From Gracilariopsis chorda (taxonomy: Eukaryota > Rhodophyta > Florideophyceae > Gracilariales > Gracilariaceae), in the NCBI GenBank assembly GCA_003194525.1, contig NBIV01000270.1:48518-112517 (forward strand): a stretch of 64,000 bases of DNA. The letters are read 5' to 3'. The position numbers and the translations under genes are program-made. Positions 31,767 through 44,064 of the stretch are shown here, piece by piece. A model generated the notes under the pieces. That model was not told where the DNA came from and searched no databases. It saw only the letters and a list, made by a program, of their open reading frames with translations. The first letter of the stretch is position 1. The number at the start of each line of letters is the position of its first letter.

Positions 31767-34700
31767 GAGCGGGACTCGCTAGTACCTTGCAGTGGTCCCT
31801 CACCGCAACGGTATCCAGCGCAAAGCCAAGTAGCATCGTGATTCCAGATGGGCTACGACAAATTAACTGTATGTTGCGGCAGAAAGACTGTCTGCATTGT
31901 CAGTCAGATCTAGCTCCTCAAGCCTGGTTTGGCCGTGCTAGTAACCGCGGCGGGGTCAAGTGCGGTTGGGATTGGAGACCCCAACTGAAAGACAGGCATC
32001 ACCACGATCATATTTCCTGCATTGCCTTGCCCTTTCTTCTTGTTTCCGCCGTGCTCCTCTCTAGTCATGCATGCTTTCTTTAGTCTCCCCTTATCCTTCA
32101 ACCCTCACCACTCCTTCACAATTCCTCTCACGGTCTACTGTGTTCACCTCCGCACAGTGTGTGTTCATACCAGCACAGTGCGTGCATTAACTTCGTTTCA
32201 AATACTATGCACGACTTCGATGGAAACAGCGAGCATCAGAAAAGACATTGTCGTTTCAACTGCTTTGTTTTCGGAGCTGCCCATGAGAGTTTTCAAGTTT
32301 TCAGGATCTTTTCAGGAAGAGAAAGCCCATTTCCACTATCCAAAAAAAGTGAGTCGTGAACAGTTTGAATTTTGTGCTTTCGTCATGACGTCTTGCCATC
32401 TCAGAGGTGGACTGTGAGTATAAGTTGCGCAGTGCAATGTTTTTGACGATAGTTTTCGTCGATTACAAGTACGAAACACAGCGAATGCGAACGCTTTTTT
32501 TTACAAGTACATTAGGAGCAGACCGCGCACTACATTAAGGCTGAAATAGAGAAGCCTAAGGCATAGCAGCGGAAGGAAAGCCATATGAACTGACTCCACC
32601 CTGGTGAAAGGCAACAGCACCTTTCAGCAATGCTAAATCTACCGCTCGTAGATCACTCTTTTGGCGAGTTTGTAGTTATCCGCTCTGTGCGTATGGATAA
32701 ATATCGATTTGAGCTCCCTCCCACACGCCACAGACATTTGGGGAATGTAGCGGATTAATTCTTTTTTCGTTAAGATAAACAAGCAGATTTGCTTCCTGAT
32801 TATCCGAGTACCCCATTCGATATGCAATATCGTGGACTAGGGTTGTCATGGGCTCCTCCCTTGGGTGCCAGATATTCAGACTTTCACCTTTACCGTACTC
32901 AATCTTTTAGGTGTGAAAACACAAAATTGAGTGCTGAACAGTGAGTACAACGTATGAAACCCCCATGTAAAACGCTTAAGGCATCACAAAACGTTGGATG
33001 CGGAATTGCATTAGCGTACCTTGATGTTAAAATTCTGTTTCGCAGCGAGAGCACGGTCATCGAATTCACTTTGCGTGGCTGGATCCAGTTCCTCAGTGTT
33101 TTTCTCTCTGTATGCATGAGGAACAGATATTGCATCAATCCACCCACCTCTGCTCATCTGAAGACTAGCCGGGGTGTCCTGATTTGTAACACGTTCTTCT
33201 TTATGCATGTAGATGTATCCTCTCACTTGTCTCTTATGGGCGGCATAGAATGAATCCAAGAGGCCTTTCAAGCTTCTCGTTCGAATCCATTCATACTTTC
33301 GAACGTGTAATAAGTCATCCCGAACCTTATGTATCTCTCATTACAAATGGTCAGGGAAGCTGATCAGCGATGAACGACTGGTATTAACTCCTAAACATTG
33401 CACACTTACATAAATATCAATCATTGTGCTGTCCATGTTTGAATGAACTCGCTGAAAACTTGAGATAGAATGGGGCGTGTGTTGCTTGCTGGAGTTGTTC
33501 CCGTCTCTTTCAGGAAGATTCGAAAGCTGGATATGATGGAATGAACACGTCGATAACTCGGTCGTTTTGCGAAGTTCCGTTCAGTTCCGTTCAATTCTGT
33601 TCACTTATATAGAGAGTTCGACGTGTCTGTGCAACGTGACGATCATTGCAGCCCGTTTCGAGAAATCTCGAACACCCCCACGGGGTACACCATGTGCCAA
33701 GGTAATGTTCCTTCTCCGGTACCTCACAGAATGTCTGAAGTGGAAGTGTTACCATGCAATAATATATCTAGGCAATGCCAACAGTGACATGGATATAAGG
33801 GTTTTAACATGTGGAGTGCAGGATGCCGGAAAAATGTTGCTGATAGTATTTCGTTGCAGTTGTTTGAAATTGGCAAATACTCTGAAATCTGAAATGGAAG
33901 GTTCTAAGTGGGACGTGGTGTAGACCTGTTCTGAACAGTCAAGGAAGCCCAAGAGCAAAAAGGGTGAGTTTCATATCGAGAGAACGCCAGTTTAAGGTGG
34001 TAATGTAATTCAAGTACACTTCTTCGAATGATGAAAATCTCTGATCGTTTCACATTTCTTCATGATTGCCTGTCTCGCTCTCTCACTCTTTTACGAACAC
34101 GCATACATTAATTACTCGTAGCGCGGGGGTTTGCATTGACCCGCACAACCTATAATACTTAGTCCTTTACCGTAGCCACGAACTACACACCAGCAGACGT
34201 GCTACACTCACTGGGCTATATATGATACGAATCAAATATACTCCGCAAGCGTCTGAGAATACGACCTACTCTCGGGTGGGGTTATCGATTTACCGGTGAT
34301 CCATGCATGGAAAGTTTAGCGATATGAATGAAGTGATGTTGAAGCGCCAAACAGAATTTCAACATGAAGGTAAGCTAATGGAATTCCGTATCCAGCGTTT
34401 CGTGGTGCTCTAAGCCTTTGACGCGAGGATCTCGAATGGAACACGCAGATAAGCAGGATGCAATCCGAAGCATTCTCCTGACATTGCTTTTCGAGAAAGA
34501 ACTAAGATAGGAGGGGTAAGGAAGTTTTATTTGCCATATTTGGAATTTTCGTCATGCGTGTCCAAGACCATTCAAATCTCGAACTTGTTCAGGTTAACGA
34601 GACCATGGAGACCGATGCAGTGTAGGCAGACATCCTTGTAAATGACTACTGTAGCTACGTTCTGTTCTTTCTATTGGGGGTGATAGTACAGCTGTGAAGT

Positions 34701-36310
34701 GTAGATCAGAAAGTAAACATGTGAACCAAGCTATCTCGTCCTCGCTCTCTTACGAGCAAAGGATAGACTATGCATGGCGATTGAAGATGAGATGCAAGTG
34801 ACTTTGTTCCCCTGTGACTGCTGACACAGTCTGTTGGATGTGACGATCTGGTTCTGTTGGGATGTTACTCTGTGATGGTGTTGGATTGCGATGATGTCAG
34901 TTTGGGTGGATGTAGGCTGTTGTGTTTAGTGGGACTAGAAGGCTTTCTGCTTCACAAGCACTTCCATGAGATGTTCAGGCCCATAGACATATTGTTAGAA
35001 GAACAGTGGCCTTGGCGGCGAGAATGCGCGCTGTTACAACGGGAGAGATACAGTAACTATCTACGAACACAACCATAAAAGTTTGGTGAAGATTTGACGA
35101 GTGCTTTTTTGTGGTTGAGAATGCGAATACTGAACAATTGAACAGGTTGATGGGAACTCGGAAGAACGGCGTCAGAATTTGCTACCCTTTTTCTTAGATT
35201 TAAGCTGGAGAGACGGCTGGTGTTGGGAAGTGGAGGCTTTCGTTTTTATGTTGCGTTTCTTGTATAAGAGAAGGCATGCGTGGGCAACGGTTGTTCGCAT
35301 ACGTGGTTGGGAATTTCGTGTGGAAGGTGTGGGAGCTCACTACAAGTATCGCTGGACAAGCTCGCATCAGTGTCTGGCCGGACACTTTTGTAGCCCAGTC
35401 GTATCACAGAAGGCTTTGCTATGTGGATTTACACTGAAAATTCAGAGCTGTATTATGATGATCATTCATTGTTGGAAGAGTATGTCACGTTTTGCTGACG
35501 TGTGGCAGAGGGAAAGTGTTTTGTAGTAGTTCTTATGAGTTTGGTTTGCCTTGGATGCAGTGGCAGAATCTGTAGTATAGAGCTACGCAGCTCGCAGCTC
35601 GTGCAGGTGTTGTGTGAACCGCCTTAAAATAGAAAACTGTATGGGCATACCAAGGGTAGCTCCATATCTGCATCCAAGATCCCGTTCTCGAAGGCTGTGC
35701 AGATGGGTGGCGTTGGTAAATTCTAATGCGTCACTCGTAGGTTTTTGAGGCATCGGTTGCTGGAATCTGCATCCCACCCGATGAGGATTGAACCCTTTTA
35801 ACATGTTTCTGAAACGACGCGCGATAACGTTAATACCGAAGGGTAAGTGTTAAGGACTAAAGCCACGTGACTGATACATTTTTTGCTTGGACAAACGTGG
35901 CACAATCGCAAGTCAGGCGACGTGCATAAAATGCTTTTTATCACAGACACGAAGACGCTGTATCCTGAAAGCGTTTTGCCGCCATATGCCGCAGCTGCCG
36001 CTGCTTGACGCAGCGCTCGCTCAGCAGCAGTATATCTCGTATGTACAGTTCAGGTCCAAGGGTAAGTCTTGCACGCGATCTCGACGGGAGGAAGGCAGCG
36101 GTGGCGAAAATATCTGCGGTTGTCCACCGCAACCGATTTCGATGCCGAACAGTTCCACACTGTTGTATATTTTACCTCTTCATCCTGCGGGAGTGCGTTG
36201 CTCTCATCCAACCCCGCGATCGTCACTCAGGGCTTTCACAACCTCCAGTTGGTGCAGCACCCCCCTCCGCCCCTTCTCTGCAATCATCTTCACCGATCGA
36301 CCTGCTCGCC
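31767..36310. other. Gene-poor stretch, 4.5 kb
   Basis: No confident gene. A three-unit GTTCCGTTCA-type repeat lies at about 33575-33604, followed by a TATA-like TATATAG. Donor-like sites (GTGAGT at 32345 and 33964) suggest there might be undetected exons, but none could be assembled. The part from about 36005 is open in the lipoxygenase frame and is probably its leader. Confidence 0.4.
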
Positions 36311-38365
36311 ATGGCGTTCGTCTCAACCTTCACCTCTGGTCACTCCTCCGTCCACTCCCGCCGCTCCTCCTTCCTCCCCTCCTCCTCCCACTCCAGCCCG
36401 CGTGTGCAGGCCGCATCCCGCCAAAATGCGCCCTCACTCATCCCCGTTCCGCCCACCCCCGCCCCGAAAATGATTTTCTCCTTGCCCTTCCTCACCAAGC
36501 CGGACGTCATCTCCCTTCCTCAGAACGACAAGGACCCCGAAGAGCGCCGCAAGGAAATCGAAGACAATCGTGAGTTGTATCAGTGGACTCACGATGCCAT
36601 TGCTGATGCTTCCATGATTGCCGGCCTCCCCAAGCCGGAAAACCCCCAGTTCGGCTGGATTGAAGAAATCGTCAAGATACTGCTGCGCGTCACCGCCAAC
36701 AGCATCGCCCTTCGAGTCGACAAGTTTCAAGAGGATGGTGCTGCACTTACTCGTGAGGTGTTTTCTGCCATTTCCTCCTTCGCTACATCCATCATATCCA
36801 GACTGTTATCCGGTTCGTTTGACCGAGACGCCGCAAAGGAAAGTGTCGAAGAACTGGAACAAATCGTCTCCATGTCTATCGAGGGAGAAGGCAGTAGCCT
36901 CAATGAGTACAAGGAAATGTTCCAGGTGTACAAGCCGGATATGGTTGCCACCTTGGATCAGTTCCTTCGTGATGATATCTTCGGATGGTACCGTGTTGCG
37001 GGGCCCAACCCGATGCGAATTACCAAGCTTGACAAACCCGTCAAAGAGCTCTTCCCTGAGCTCACCGACCAAATTCTCCGTGGTATCCGAGCCTTTGGCG
37101 GCGATTCCATAGTGGAAATGGAGAAGGAAGGGCGTCTTTTCTACGTGGATTATCCCGAGTTCAAAGGTGTCACGGCAGGGGTCCTCCCTGATGGTACCAA
37201 GAAGGAAGGCTATCACATTTATTCCCCAACTTGTTTGCTTGCCGTTCCGAAAAACCTCAACGACCGCACCACCGTTTTGCCAATCGCTATCCGCTGTGAT
37301 CAGGACAAGAGTTATTCCATGTACACACCGAATCTTAATCATACCGATGAAATCACTTGGATTGCTGCCAAACAAACCGTGCAAGTAGCTGATGGTGTCA
37401 TCCATGAGGCTGCCTACCATCTCGGACGAACTCACCTGTTGATCGAGGTCTTCAACGGCGGGGCACATCGTTCACTGGCTCCAAATCATCCCATAATGAA
37501 GTTGTTGGAGAACCACTTCTACGGAACCTGTCTCATTAACACCGCCGCTGTTGATGCACTAATCAATCCTGGGGGTACTATCGACAAGATCACTGCCCCG
37601 CAAATCGAGGTTACTAAACAAGTGGCCGCCTCGTCTGTTAACTCTCCCTCGTTTTCCTTCAATGAGTGGATGCCAGACAAAGAGCTTGCATCCCGTGGCT
37701 TGATTGGCGCTGATCAGCTGAAATTCCCCTATCGCGACTATGCCCTTCGTCTGTGGGACATTATTAACGAGTGGGTGACAGCGTACCTCGGTGCCTATTA
37801 CAAGAATGACACCGATGTGCAGAACGACACTGAGTTGGCCGCTTGGTGCAAGGAGGTCGTCGACGCTGATAAGGGTAATCTACATGGCTTTGGCGACAAC
37901 GACAGTGGAAAGATTAAGACGCTTGCTTATCTGATTCGTGTAGTTTCCATGATCATCTTCACCGCATCTGTACAACATGCAGCTGTGAACTTCACGCAGT
38001 CTACACTTATGCAATTCACCCCGGCCATGCCTCTGGTTGGGCTCCAACCGGCGCCGAACACAGAGAAACCGTTCAACAGCCTTGATGACTGGGTCACAAA
38101 AATGTTGCCCACTCTCGAACAAGCCAAGTTGCAGATGGACACCGCTGAGTTGATTGGTGTGCTGCAGTATACTACACTGGGAGAATACGGAAGGAGCTTG
38201 AGCTTTGTCTCGGATGAAGTGGAATTGGCGCTCAAGAACTTCCAGGAGCAGCTCAGCATTGTTGGGGGAGATATACAGAGAGGTAATGCGGTTGAGAGGC
38301 TGGCCGGTTTGCCGCCGTACACCCAGCTGGTGCCCAAGAACATTCCGCAATCTATCAACATCTAA
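36311..38365 (+). CDS. Plastid-targeted lipoxygenase
   Basis: 684 residues from ATG 36311 (GCCATGGCG context). An in-frame ATG at 36041 would add 90 residues that look like leader. The N-terminus (MAFVSTFTSGHSS, rich in Ser/Arg) resembles a plastid transit peptide. The catalytic helix has iron ligands His365 and His370 (VIHEAAYHLGRTH). His556 and Asn560 lie in VQHAAVN, and the chain ends in Ile684 (QSINI), the fifth ligand. ELYADK-like and LPIAIR segments fit the fold. The N-terminal PLAT domain is not evident, so it is shorter than plant enzymes. It adds oxygen to polyunsaturated fatty acids to give hydroperoxides. It faces the P450 gene tail to tail. Confidence 0.92.
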   Translation: MAFVSTFTSGHSSVHSRRSSFLPSSSHSSPRVQAASRQNAPSLIPVPPTPAPKMIFSLPFLTKPDVISLPQNDKDPEERRKEIEDNRELYQWTHDAIADASMIAGLPKPENPQFGWIEEIVKILLRVTANSIALRVDKFQEDGAALTREVFSAISSFATSIISRLLSGSFDRDAAKESVEELEQIVSMSIEGEGSSLNEYKEMFQVYKPDMVATLDQFLRDDIFGWYRVAGPNPMRITKLDKPVKELFPELTDQILRGIRAFGGDSIVEMEKEGRLFYVDYPEFKGVTAGVLPDGTKKEGYHIYSPTCLLAVPKNLNDRTTVLPIAIRCDQDKSYSMYTPNLNHTDEITWIAAKQTVQVADGVIHEAAYHLGRTHLLIEVFNGGAHRSLAPNHPIMKLLENHFYGTCLINTAAVDALINPGGTIDKITAPQIEVTKQVAASSVNSPSFSFNEWMPDKELASRGLIGADQLKFPYRDYALRLWDIINEWVTAYLGAYYKNDTDVQNDTELAAWCKEVVDADKGNLHGFGDNDSGKIKTLAYLIRVVSMIIFTASVQHAAVNFTQSTLMQFTPAMPLVGLQPAPNTEKPFNSLDDWVTKMLPTLEQAKLQMDTAELIGVLQYTTLGEYGRSLSFVSDEVELALKNFQEQLSIVGGDIQRGNAVERLAGLPPYTQLVPKNIPQSINI

Positions 38366-39244
38366 CTGGCTACAACTGCCTCCGCATTGCGGGACTCGAT
38401 GCCTATCTGCTGTCTTGTACTTCATGTAGGCACGTGCTAAACACCACCCATGCCATTGTTTGGGCTTTCGTGCTTGGTTGCTATGGCGTCGAAGGTGAAT
38501 CGCAACCTTGTCCGCGTTGAGGTAGAGTTACACACATAAAGCACGACGGTACCGATGGTACCAAAGACACCTTTGGTACAAGGGTATGACGGTAGCCGAT
38601 GATTATTATACAATATTCCCCACACGTATCTGTTGTAGATCTCTCCTTTGGAGGACATGAAGTGTTTTGGAGAGAGATCGTATCGTGTGCTCGTGCGCTT
38701 TGGATCTAAGTTGTGATCCGCTGAGTGAGATCCTCCTTCAATCACTCAGCGGAGGTTATCTTTTGCTCGGTTGCATTTTTCACTATTGAGCCATCTGTAG
38801 TCATTGCTCAAGCGCTCTCTGTAGTCTGCATCTTATGTCGGTAACAGATTCGTATCACAGTTTTACTATTGCCACGTATTCCTGATGAGTGGTTTTCAAA
38901 GATGTCATGTGGAACTGCAACGCAGCGAGTTCTAGATGCATAGCTGTTTCATAGCACTCCTAGTCGTTGAAAAAGGAAAAGTATAAGCAACCTAACCGCC
39001 TGCAAGAGTAGGATTGCTACCTTTTAAATAGGACAAGAAACACCTTCACAACTTAATTGACATACGCTTTACTGTAACCAACGCCACTGCAATAGAAAAA
39101 ACTGAGGGTAGTGAAGAATGACGTTAATAGGCCTTGCCCCTGTGCGCACATCCTTGGTTACCAAGGGCAGAAAGCTACTTCGTTTAGTATCGCACAGGTG
39201 GTTGTTTGTCTCCCAAAGCGAGAACACGAAGTTCAAAAACAACC
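38366..39244. other. Convergent intergenic with GGTACC hairpin
   Basis: Contains a perfect 9-bp stem with a 4-base loop (38558-38579, GTACCAAAG and CTTTGGTAC). The 3' ends of both flanking genes must lie here. No gene seen. Confidence 0.5.
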
Positions 39245-40678
39245 TTATCGTTTCTCCACCTTTGCATAGCATTTGCCAGCGTACACACTGGTACCTGCGT
39301 TTTGCTTGAAGTCAAAGTAGCCCCTGCTTGCTGTGAACTTATAATCACGAAGAAGCTTCGTTAAAAGCACGCGCATAATATGAACAGCAAGGTAACGGGC
39401 CCCACATGGCCGACCGCCCAGATTTGCTGAGACTCCAAACGGAGCGAATCCTTTTTGACACAAGTAGCCAATCTCCTCAGTATTCTCGAACCGAGAAGGA
39501 TCGAACTTCATGGGATCTTCCCAGGAGCGAGGGTCCGTGTCAATAGCGAACGTGGACAAAATCACACTCGTTCCCGGTTCGAGCTTCTTGCCATCTACCA
39601 TGAAGTTATCCTGCTCTCGGACGACGCGAGAGGTGGGAATCGAAGTGTACAGACGGAGAGCCTCACGGAGGATATGTTCTATGTTTGCTTCGGGAGCACT
39701 CAAGAGGTAATCGCGCACGGTGTCCTTGTTGAGAGTGTTGAAGACCATGGCACCAGATACAGCGCAGTGCAAGTTATTCATCCCACCAATGTAAACTCCT
39801 CGCAGAGCTCCCTCCGACTTCGCCAAGTCGATGTCGGAGTGATTGATGACAGTATCTGTCCATACATCATTCATGTGAGCGCACTGCCCAATGTTCTTGG
39901 TACGCTCTTCAGTAACAGCCAAGCTCCAATCAGCCATCTCCTTGACTTGCTGCTTCAGCGTGGGTGACCATTCGTACGGGACATTATTGACAGTCATGCG
40001 CACGACATAATCGAACTCGGGGGAATGTTCCTCAAAGACGTGCAAAATGCGAGCGGTAGTTTCGCTAGGTTCCACTCCATAGCTGGTGTAGGTGTACAAG
40101 TTCCACACCAACAGACGTAGAACCTTGCCAATGTCTTCGGTCTTGCCAATATACTTTGCCATATGCTCGTCAATTATGCGTTCCATAGCTTCAACCTGTT
40201 CGGGAAAACGATCCTTCGACATTAAATGCGGTTCCTGAAGCTTGTACTGGTCCCAGTTTCCAAACGGACATCCGCCGTATCGTTCCGGGGTAGCATTAAG
40301 CGCTGAACCGGGTGAGAGACGGTCAAACAAAGCCGGTACGAAGTCGCCACGATGTCCCAGTTCGGTAGCACATCTTACGAAGAGATCAAAATTGCGAGGC
40401 ACAAGCGTGGTTTCACTGAGCTTTCCATAGTCACCGTCGACATTGTGAACAACGTGCTGCAAGACGTATGGATCGACGGCAAACGCCCCCACCAAGCTAT
40501 TGAGACGTTCTTTGTTTCCCTGCTTGGCGGTGAGGAAACGCTTGATGGTGGCGCCAGAGATGTCCGGTCCGGACGCGCTGATCATGTGCTGCATGAGCTT
40601 GAAAGCGAAGGTTATATCGCCGAAGGAGAAGGCTGCGGTGGAGGCATTGTGCCTTCTACGAGGACTGTACGAGGACAT
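39245..40678 (-). CDS. Cytochrome P450, non-canonical, oxylipin-type candidate
   Basis: 477 residues from ATG 40678, no introns and no clear membrane anchor. The K-helix ExxR reads EALR, then the meander with FDPSRFE. The heme loop is FAPFGVSANLGGRPCGARY with the Cys ligand near residue 425. The loop holds extra residues between Phe and Cys, and the I-helix (YIGGMNNLHCAVSGAM) lacks the acid/alcohol Thr pair used to activate oxygen. Both traits are known in CYP74 enzymes and other P450s that rearrange hydroperoxides rather than hydroxylate. With a lipoxygenase next door, a role in turning fatty acid hydroperoxides into oxylipins is a reasonable inference. It is not CYP74 by sequence motif. Confidence 0.85.
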   Translation of the reverse strand: MSSYSPRRRHNASTAAFSFGDITFAFKLMQHMISASGPDISGATIKRFLTAKQGNKERLNSLVGAFAVDPYVLQHVVHNVDGDYGKLSETTLVPRNFDLFVRCATELGHRGDFVPALFDRLSPGSALNATPERYGGCPFGNWDQYKLQEPHLMSKDRFPEQVEAMERIIDEHMAKYIGKTEDIGKVLRLLVWNLYTYTSYGVEPSETTARILHVFEEHSPEFDYVVRMTVNNVPYEWSPTLKQQVKEMADWSLAVTEERTKNIGQCAHMNDVWTDTVINHSDIDLAKSEGALRGVYIGGMNNLHCAVSGAMVFNTLNKDTVRDYLLSAPEANIEHILREALRLYTSIPTSRVVREQDNFMVDGKKLEPGTSVILSTFAIDTDPRSWEDPMKFDPSRFENTEEIGYLCQKGFAPFGVSANLGGRPCGARYLAVHIMRVLLTKLLRDYKFTASRGYFDFKQNAGTSVYAGKCYAKVEKR

Positions 40679-41192
40679 TGTGCTTGTGTGGATAGGTATG
40701 CACAGCCGGCACGGAAGAGACGAGTTGGGGAGGGTACGGCGCAGACGTAAATGCGTGAGGTAGGAAAGTGGCTAAGGACGGGACAATATGCGAAAGTGTA
40801 GGAGGGTGTGCTGTACGGTATCTGCGATGGATCTGAAGCGCGGAGCAGCGCGGAAAGCACGCTTCAGGGGGACGTGGGTGAGTTGCAGATATTTTGTAGT
40901 GCTTGTGCCATAGTGATTGGTTAAACGAATTCTTCGATGACATTCCCCAACTGCACTCAAAGGAAGGTTGCAACGCCGTCACCGGACAAATTCGGCTCTC
41001 CACAATGTTAACTGACTGCAATTAACTTGAGCCCTTCATAGTCTCGAGAGCATGGCACTCGTTCCGTGACTGTTATTTAAAAGCACTGCACTTCGATTAT
41101 CAGCACGTGCATAAAATGTCGATAGAGGCGCCCTCGTGCGAGAATTCACCAACCGTGAGCAATCACTGCTGGGATCTCTCAACGAGTTGCTG
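40679..41192. other. Intergenic upstream of the P450
   Basis: Presumed promoter region. No further features recognised. Confidence 0.5.
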
Positions 41193-41872
41193 TCAAGGAA
41201 TCGAAATTTCTAAATCCGCAACCGGGCAGTAGATTTTTGACAAGTAGCGCAAGCTTGATTTATCGTAACCCGTTTCGGTAGGCAGCGTCGGAGTTTCTGC
41301 GTACATTTTGAGCTTCATTTTAAACGCAATATCGTGGTTTCTGTCAGCCCAAAGCCGGTGGACAACCAACTTGGTATAGCTTAGAGAATAACCTGTGAGG
41401 ACTTCAGGGAGCAATCCCCGATTCGCAATATCACACAAGCCATTGTGTAGACTTTATTGCAGTTCCTCTTGGTTATGTTCTCGTTACCTCTCAGGTGTAG
41501 AGTATGTCTAGGAACACTAGAACTAGCACTAAGTAGTATACTGAGGCCAGCTACTCTGTAGCGGAATGCGCGGCAAATCTCGCGCAGGAGCGAGCGGCGC
41601 GAATTTTCTAATTGGCCAATAAAACACAACCTAGTGGACGTAGTGTCAACACGCAACGCAAGTGAGGGCAAAATAATATTATGCCCACTCGCTGCCGCAA
41701 GCTCTTGAACCGCAGTTGTGATTCCCTCCTGCAACCATTTTGCCCAGTATATTACGGCCTGCGGGGCAAAATCAGCGCTTCTGTTCGTTGGACGAACGGG
41801 CGCAAACGACTTCGTTTCTGTAAAATGTTCAGATCGGTGCCGAAACATAAGTTTGTAGGGCGCATTTTGCAA
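41193..41872 (-). pseudogene. Hypothetical broken gene
   Basis: Two overlapping minus-strand ORFs (41872-41381, then 41438-41193 in another frame) have ordinary protein composition and could be one gene with a frame break. The first reads FTETKSFAPVRPTNRS and WAKWLQEGITTAVQEL, the second LSYTKLVVHRLWADRNHD. I recognise no family. Neither begins with a good ATG. Confidence 0.3.
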
Positions 41873-42995
41873 AATTCCGATCAGAACGGATGTTTTAGCT
41901 TCAATGTGTTCTGAAAATGCAACCTATGCGGCGTGTGTTCCGGCGTTCCCCTGAAGCACATCGGCTACTGTTATATGGAAAAACTTAGCGACAAGAAGTG
42001 GGAATGCGTTCAGAGCATTCTGAGAGACAGAGGCATGGCACAATCGGTGCCCATTCACCAAGAGGACAAAGCGCTGTCGGGCGTGGCGTGGTCTTTTTGG
42101 GGCGTTTGTGGACATTTTGTGGCGCTGGTCGAGGCATGGTTGCCGCAAACTGCAGGGGGGGGAGCAACAGAGCACTTATCGGTGAGCTCTGTCCCTGTGT
42201 CCTTCTCCCCGGGGCCGGCAGGACCCCGCCGGCCCTCTTTATTTCAATGAGGTGGCTGCTCCCTTTCTCCCTCCGCCCGAGGGAGGTCAGAAGGAGCAGC
42301 ACGAGCAGCGCCAGTTGCGCAAAGCTGATTGAGCGCGCTGCTGTGTGTTGCTGGCGGCCACAAATTCATTGTTCTCAGTTGCATGTACCAACGGTACAGA
42401 CGGGAACCCTTTCCTGGTGTACCGTGGTTTCTAGATTTTCATCACCGCGTCGTCTACCGTTGGTACCAACGGTACCAACGGTAAAGGGTTACTGCTGGAC
42501 TGTACCCTTGGTACTGGGGACCCGCGTCATCACCGTATGGTTTGCGGTGTAGATAAACCCCCTCCCCGAGATGCCTTTCTTATCGAAGGGAATAGCCGCT
42601 CTTATGATTGGTGCTATGTTGTCAACAATCCATCAAAAGAGATACAAGGGTACGAAATTCTTGTCCTACATATTATGAAATTCAGTAAGGAACAGTTGGC
42701 ACAAATTCACGAGCACTACTGTAATACTGTATTATTGTAGGTATTCTAGCGGTAACTGCTAACCCTTCAGCAGCAGGATCCATTGCTGCTTCGAACCGTT
42801 TCTACCTGTGTATAGGCTACTTCCCTTTGCCACTTGTGGTGTTGCATAACCAACGCAGCTTACCGCCTCTGGAACGTCAAAAGGTGCGAGTCTACCTGTG
42901 CTGGGTGCCCTGATCGTCGCGCAGGTACGATTTTCTCAACGAACCTCTCTTTACAATCAGTGTGGGTTGCAAGTTTCTTAGGTAATCACAACATC
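41873..42995. other. Non-coding with GGTACC palindrome cluster
   Basis: A perfect 20-bp palindrome (42455-42474, TACCGTTGGTACCAACGGTA) stands in a run of GGTACCAACGG-type repeats (about 42385-42515). Similar GGTACC hairpins occur at 38558. No gene seen. Confidence 0.5.
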
Positions 42996-43481
42996 ATGAA
43001 CATAGTGCTGGCTTTTGTTCTCGTTTTGTCCGCAGCTCTTGTGTCGTCAGATGCACTGTTAATCGTGTGCACAAGGGATGGATGTTACGACAGAAGTCGC
43101 AACGAGATATCCTGCAACTTTGGAAATCTTTCCACAGAGGTGCTGTTAATAGAGGCATCAGAAGTGTTTCTAACCCCGCAAAGTCAACGTGTATTCAAAG
43201 TGGATCAGTTCGTGGCCGTTTCATCGGGCGTGCTGTCCGTCGATCTGCAATTTCTGCGACGTCCTAATGGAAACGGAATAGGATCCGTGGGCATAGCAGC
43301 TCTAGGTGGAATACGGCGTACTGGAGGACCAGGTGTTGTACGTCAAGATACAGTAGGGGGAAAGAGTATGCGAATGAGTGCGAGTGGCAAAGACCGCAAT
43401 GAGTATGTGTGCATTGACTCGAAACCGAGGGAGAGGACGCGGCTAACTCCCTTTGGACTGTGCTGCACCTCGTGTTTCTGA
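42996..43481 (+). CDS. Small secreted protein, unknown
   Basis: 161 residues from ATG 42996. The open frame starts earlier, but this ATG begins a clean signal peptide (MNIVLAFVLVLSAALVSSDA). The mature part has paired Cys residues at both ends (CTRDGCYDRS, ending CCTSCF), suggesting disulfide-linked termini, and a Gly-rich middle. No family recognised. Confidence 0.5.
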   Translation: MNIVLAFVLVLSAALVSSDALLIVCTRDGCYDRSRNEISCNFGNLSTEVLLIEASEVFLTPQSQRVFKVDQFVAVSSGVLSVDLQFLRRPNGNGIGSVGIAALGGIRRTGGPGVVRQDTVGGKSMRMSASGKDRNEYVCIDSKPRERTRLTPFGLCCTSCF

Positions 43482-44064
43482 TGTGCCGCCAGCGTCAATC
43501 GCGCTCGGTGTGGACCCCAGGTCGAAATTCACGGGAAGAGGTCACGTTCCCAAGAGACACGCTGTAGCCGGATTAAGTGCAACGTGGTGCATAAAATTTG
43601 CGCACTGATGAGAGAACTCTAGCCGTTTGCCCCATTTGCGCATCTTGTCATTGATATTATTCTGCAGATGCACTAGTTCCCACAATGAATGCACATAGTG
43701 AATAGAAATATCAGCAAGTTCGCCAAACTATTACGACTGAAAGAGCGGTTCTACGACGAGCGGTTGAAAGCTGTGAGCAGTAAAAGAAGTTCTCTCTGCA
43801 AGCTGCGGTCAGGGAATTGCATCGCGAAGCTTTCCTTCGAACAACAGCTTTGGTCTCGTATGGAGTGACTGCACTCTGGAGAAAGAAGTCGCGCGATTAG
43901 CTTGGTTGCGAAGTAGATGCATGTGCGTCCCGAGCGGCTCACGATAACCTACCCAAGTAGCCCTGGACACCCAGCAATTTAACCCCAGGTCGTGACAAGC
44001 GACAAGCTACCCACCACCCGCAGGTCATCGCGAACAATTCTCCGCTCTCGACTAGAGCTAGATA
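43482..44064. other. Intergenic, no gene seen
   Basis: Nothing recognised. Confidence 0.5.

Noticed and set aside
33270-33300. GTTCGAATCC resembling a tRNA T-loop
   Set aside because: The flanking bases do not form a T stem, and no anticodon or acceptor arm is found.
36069-37112. Overlapping plus and minus ORFs across the lipoxygenase gene
   Set aside because: They are shadows of the lipoxygenase frame with no recognisable domain of their own.
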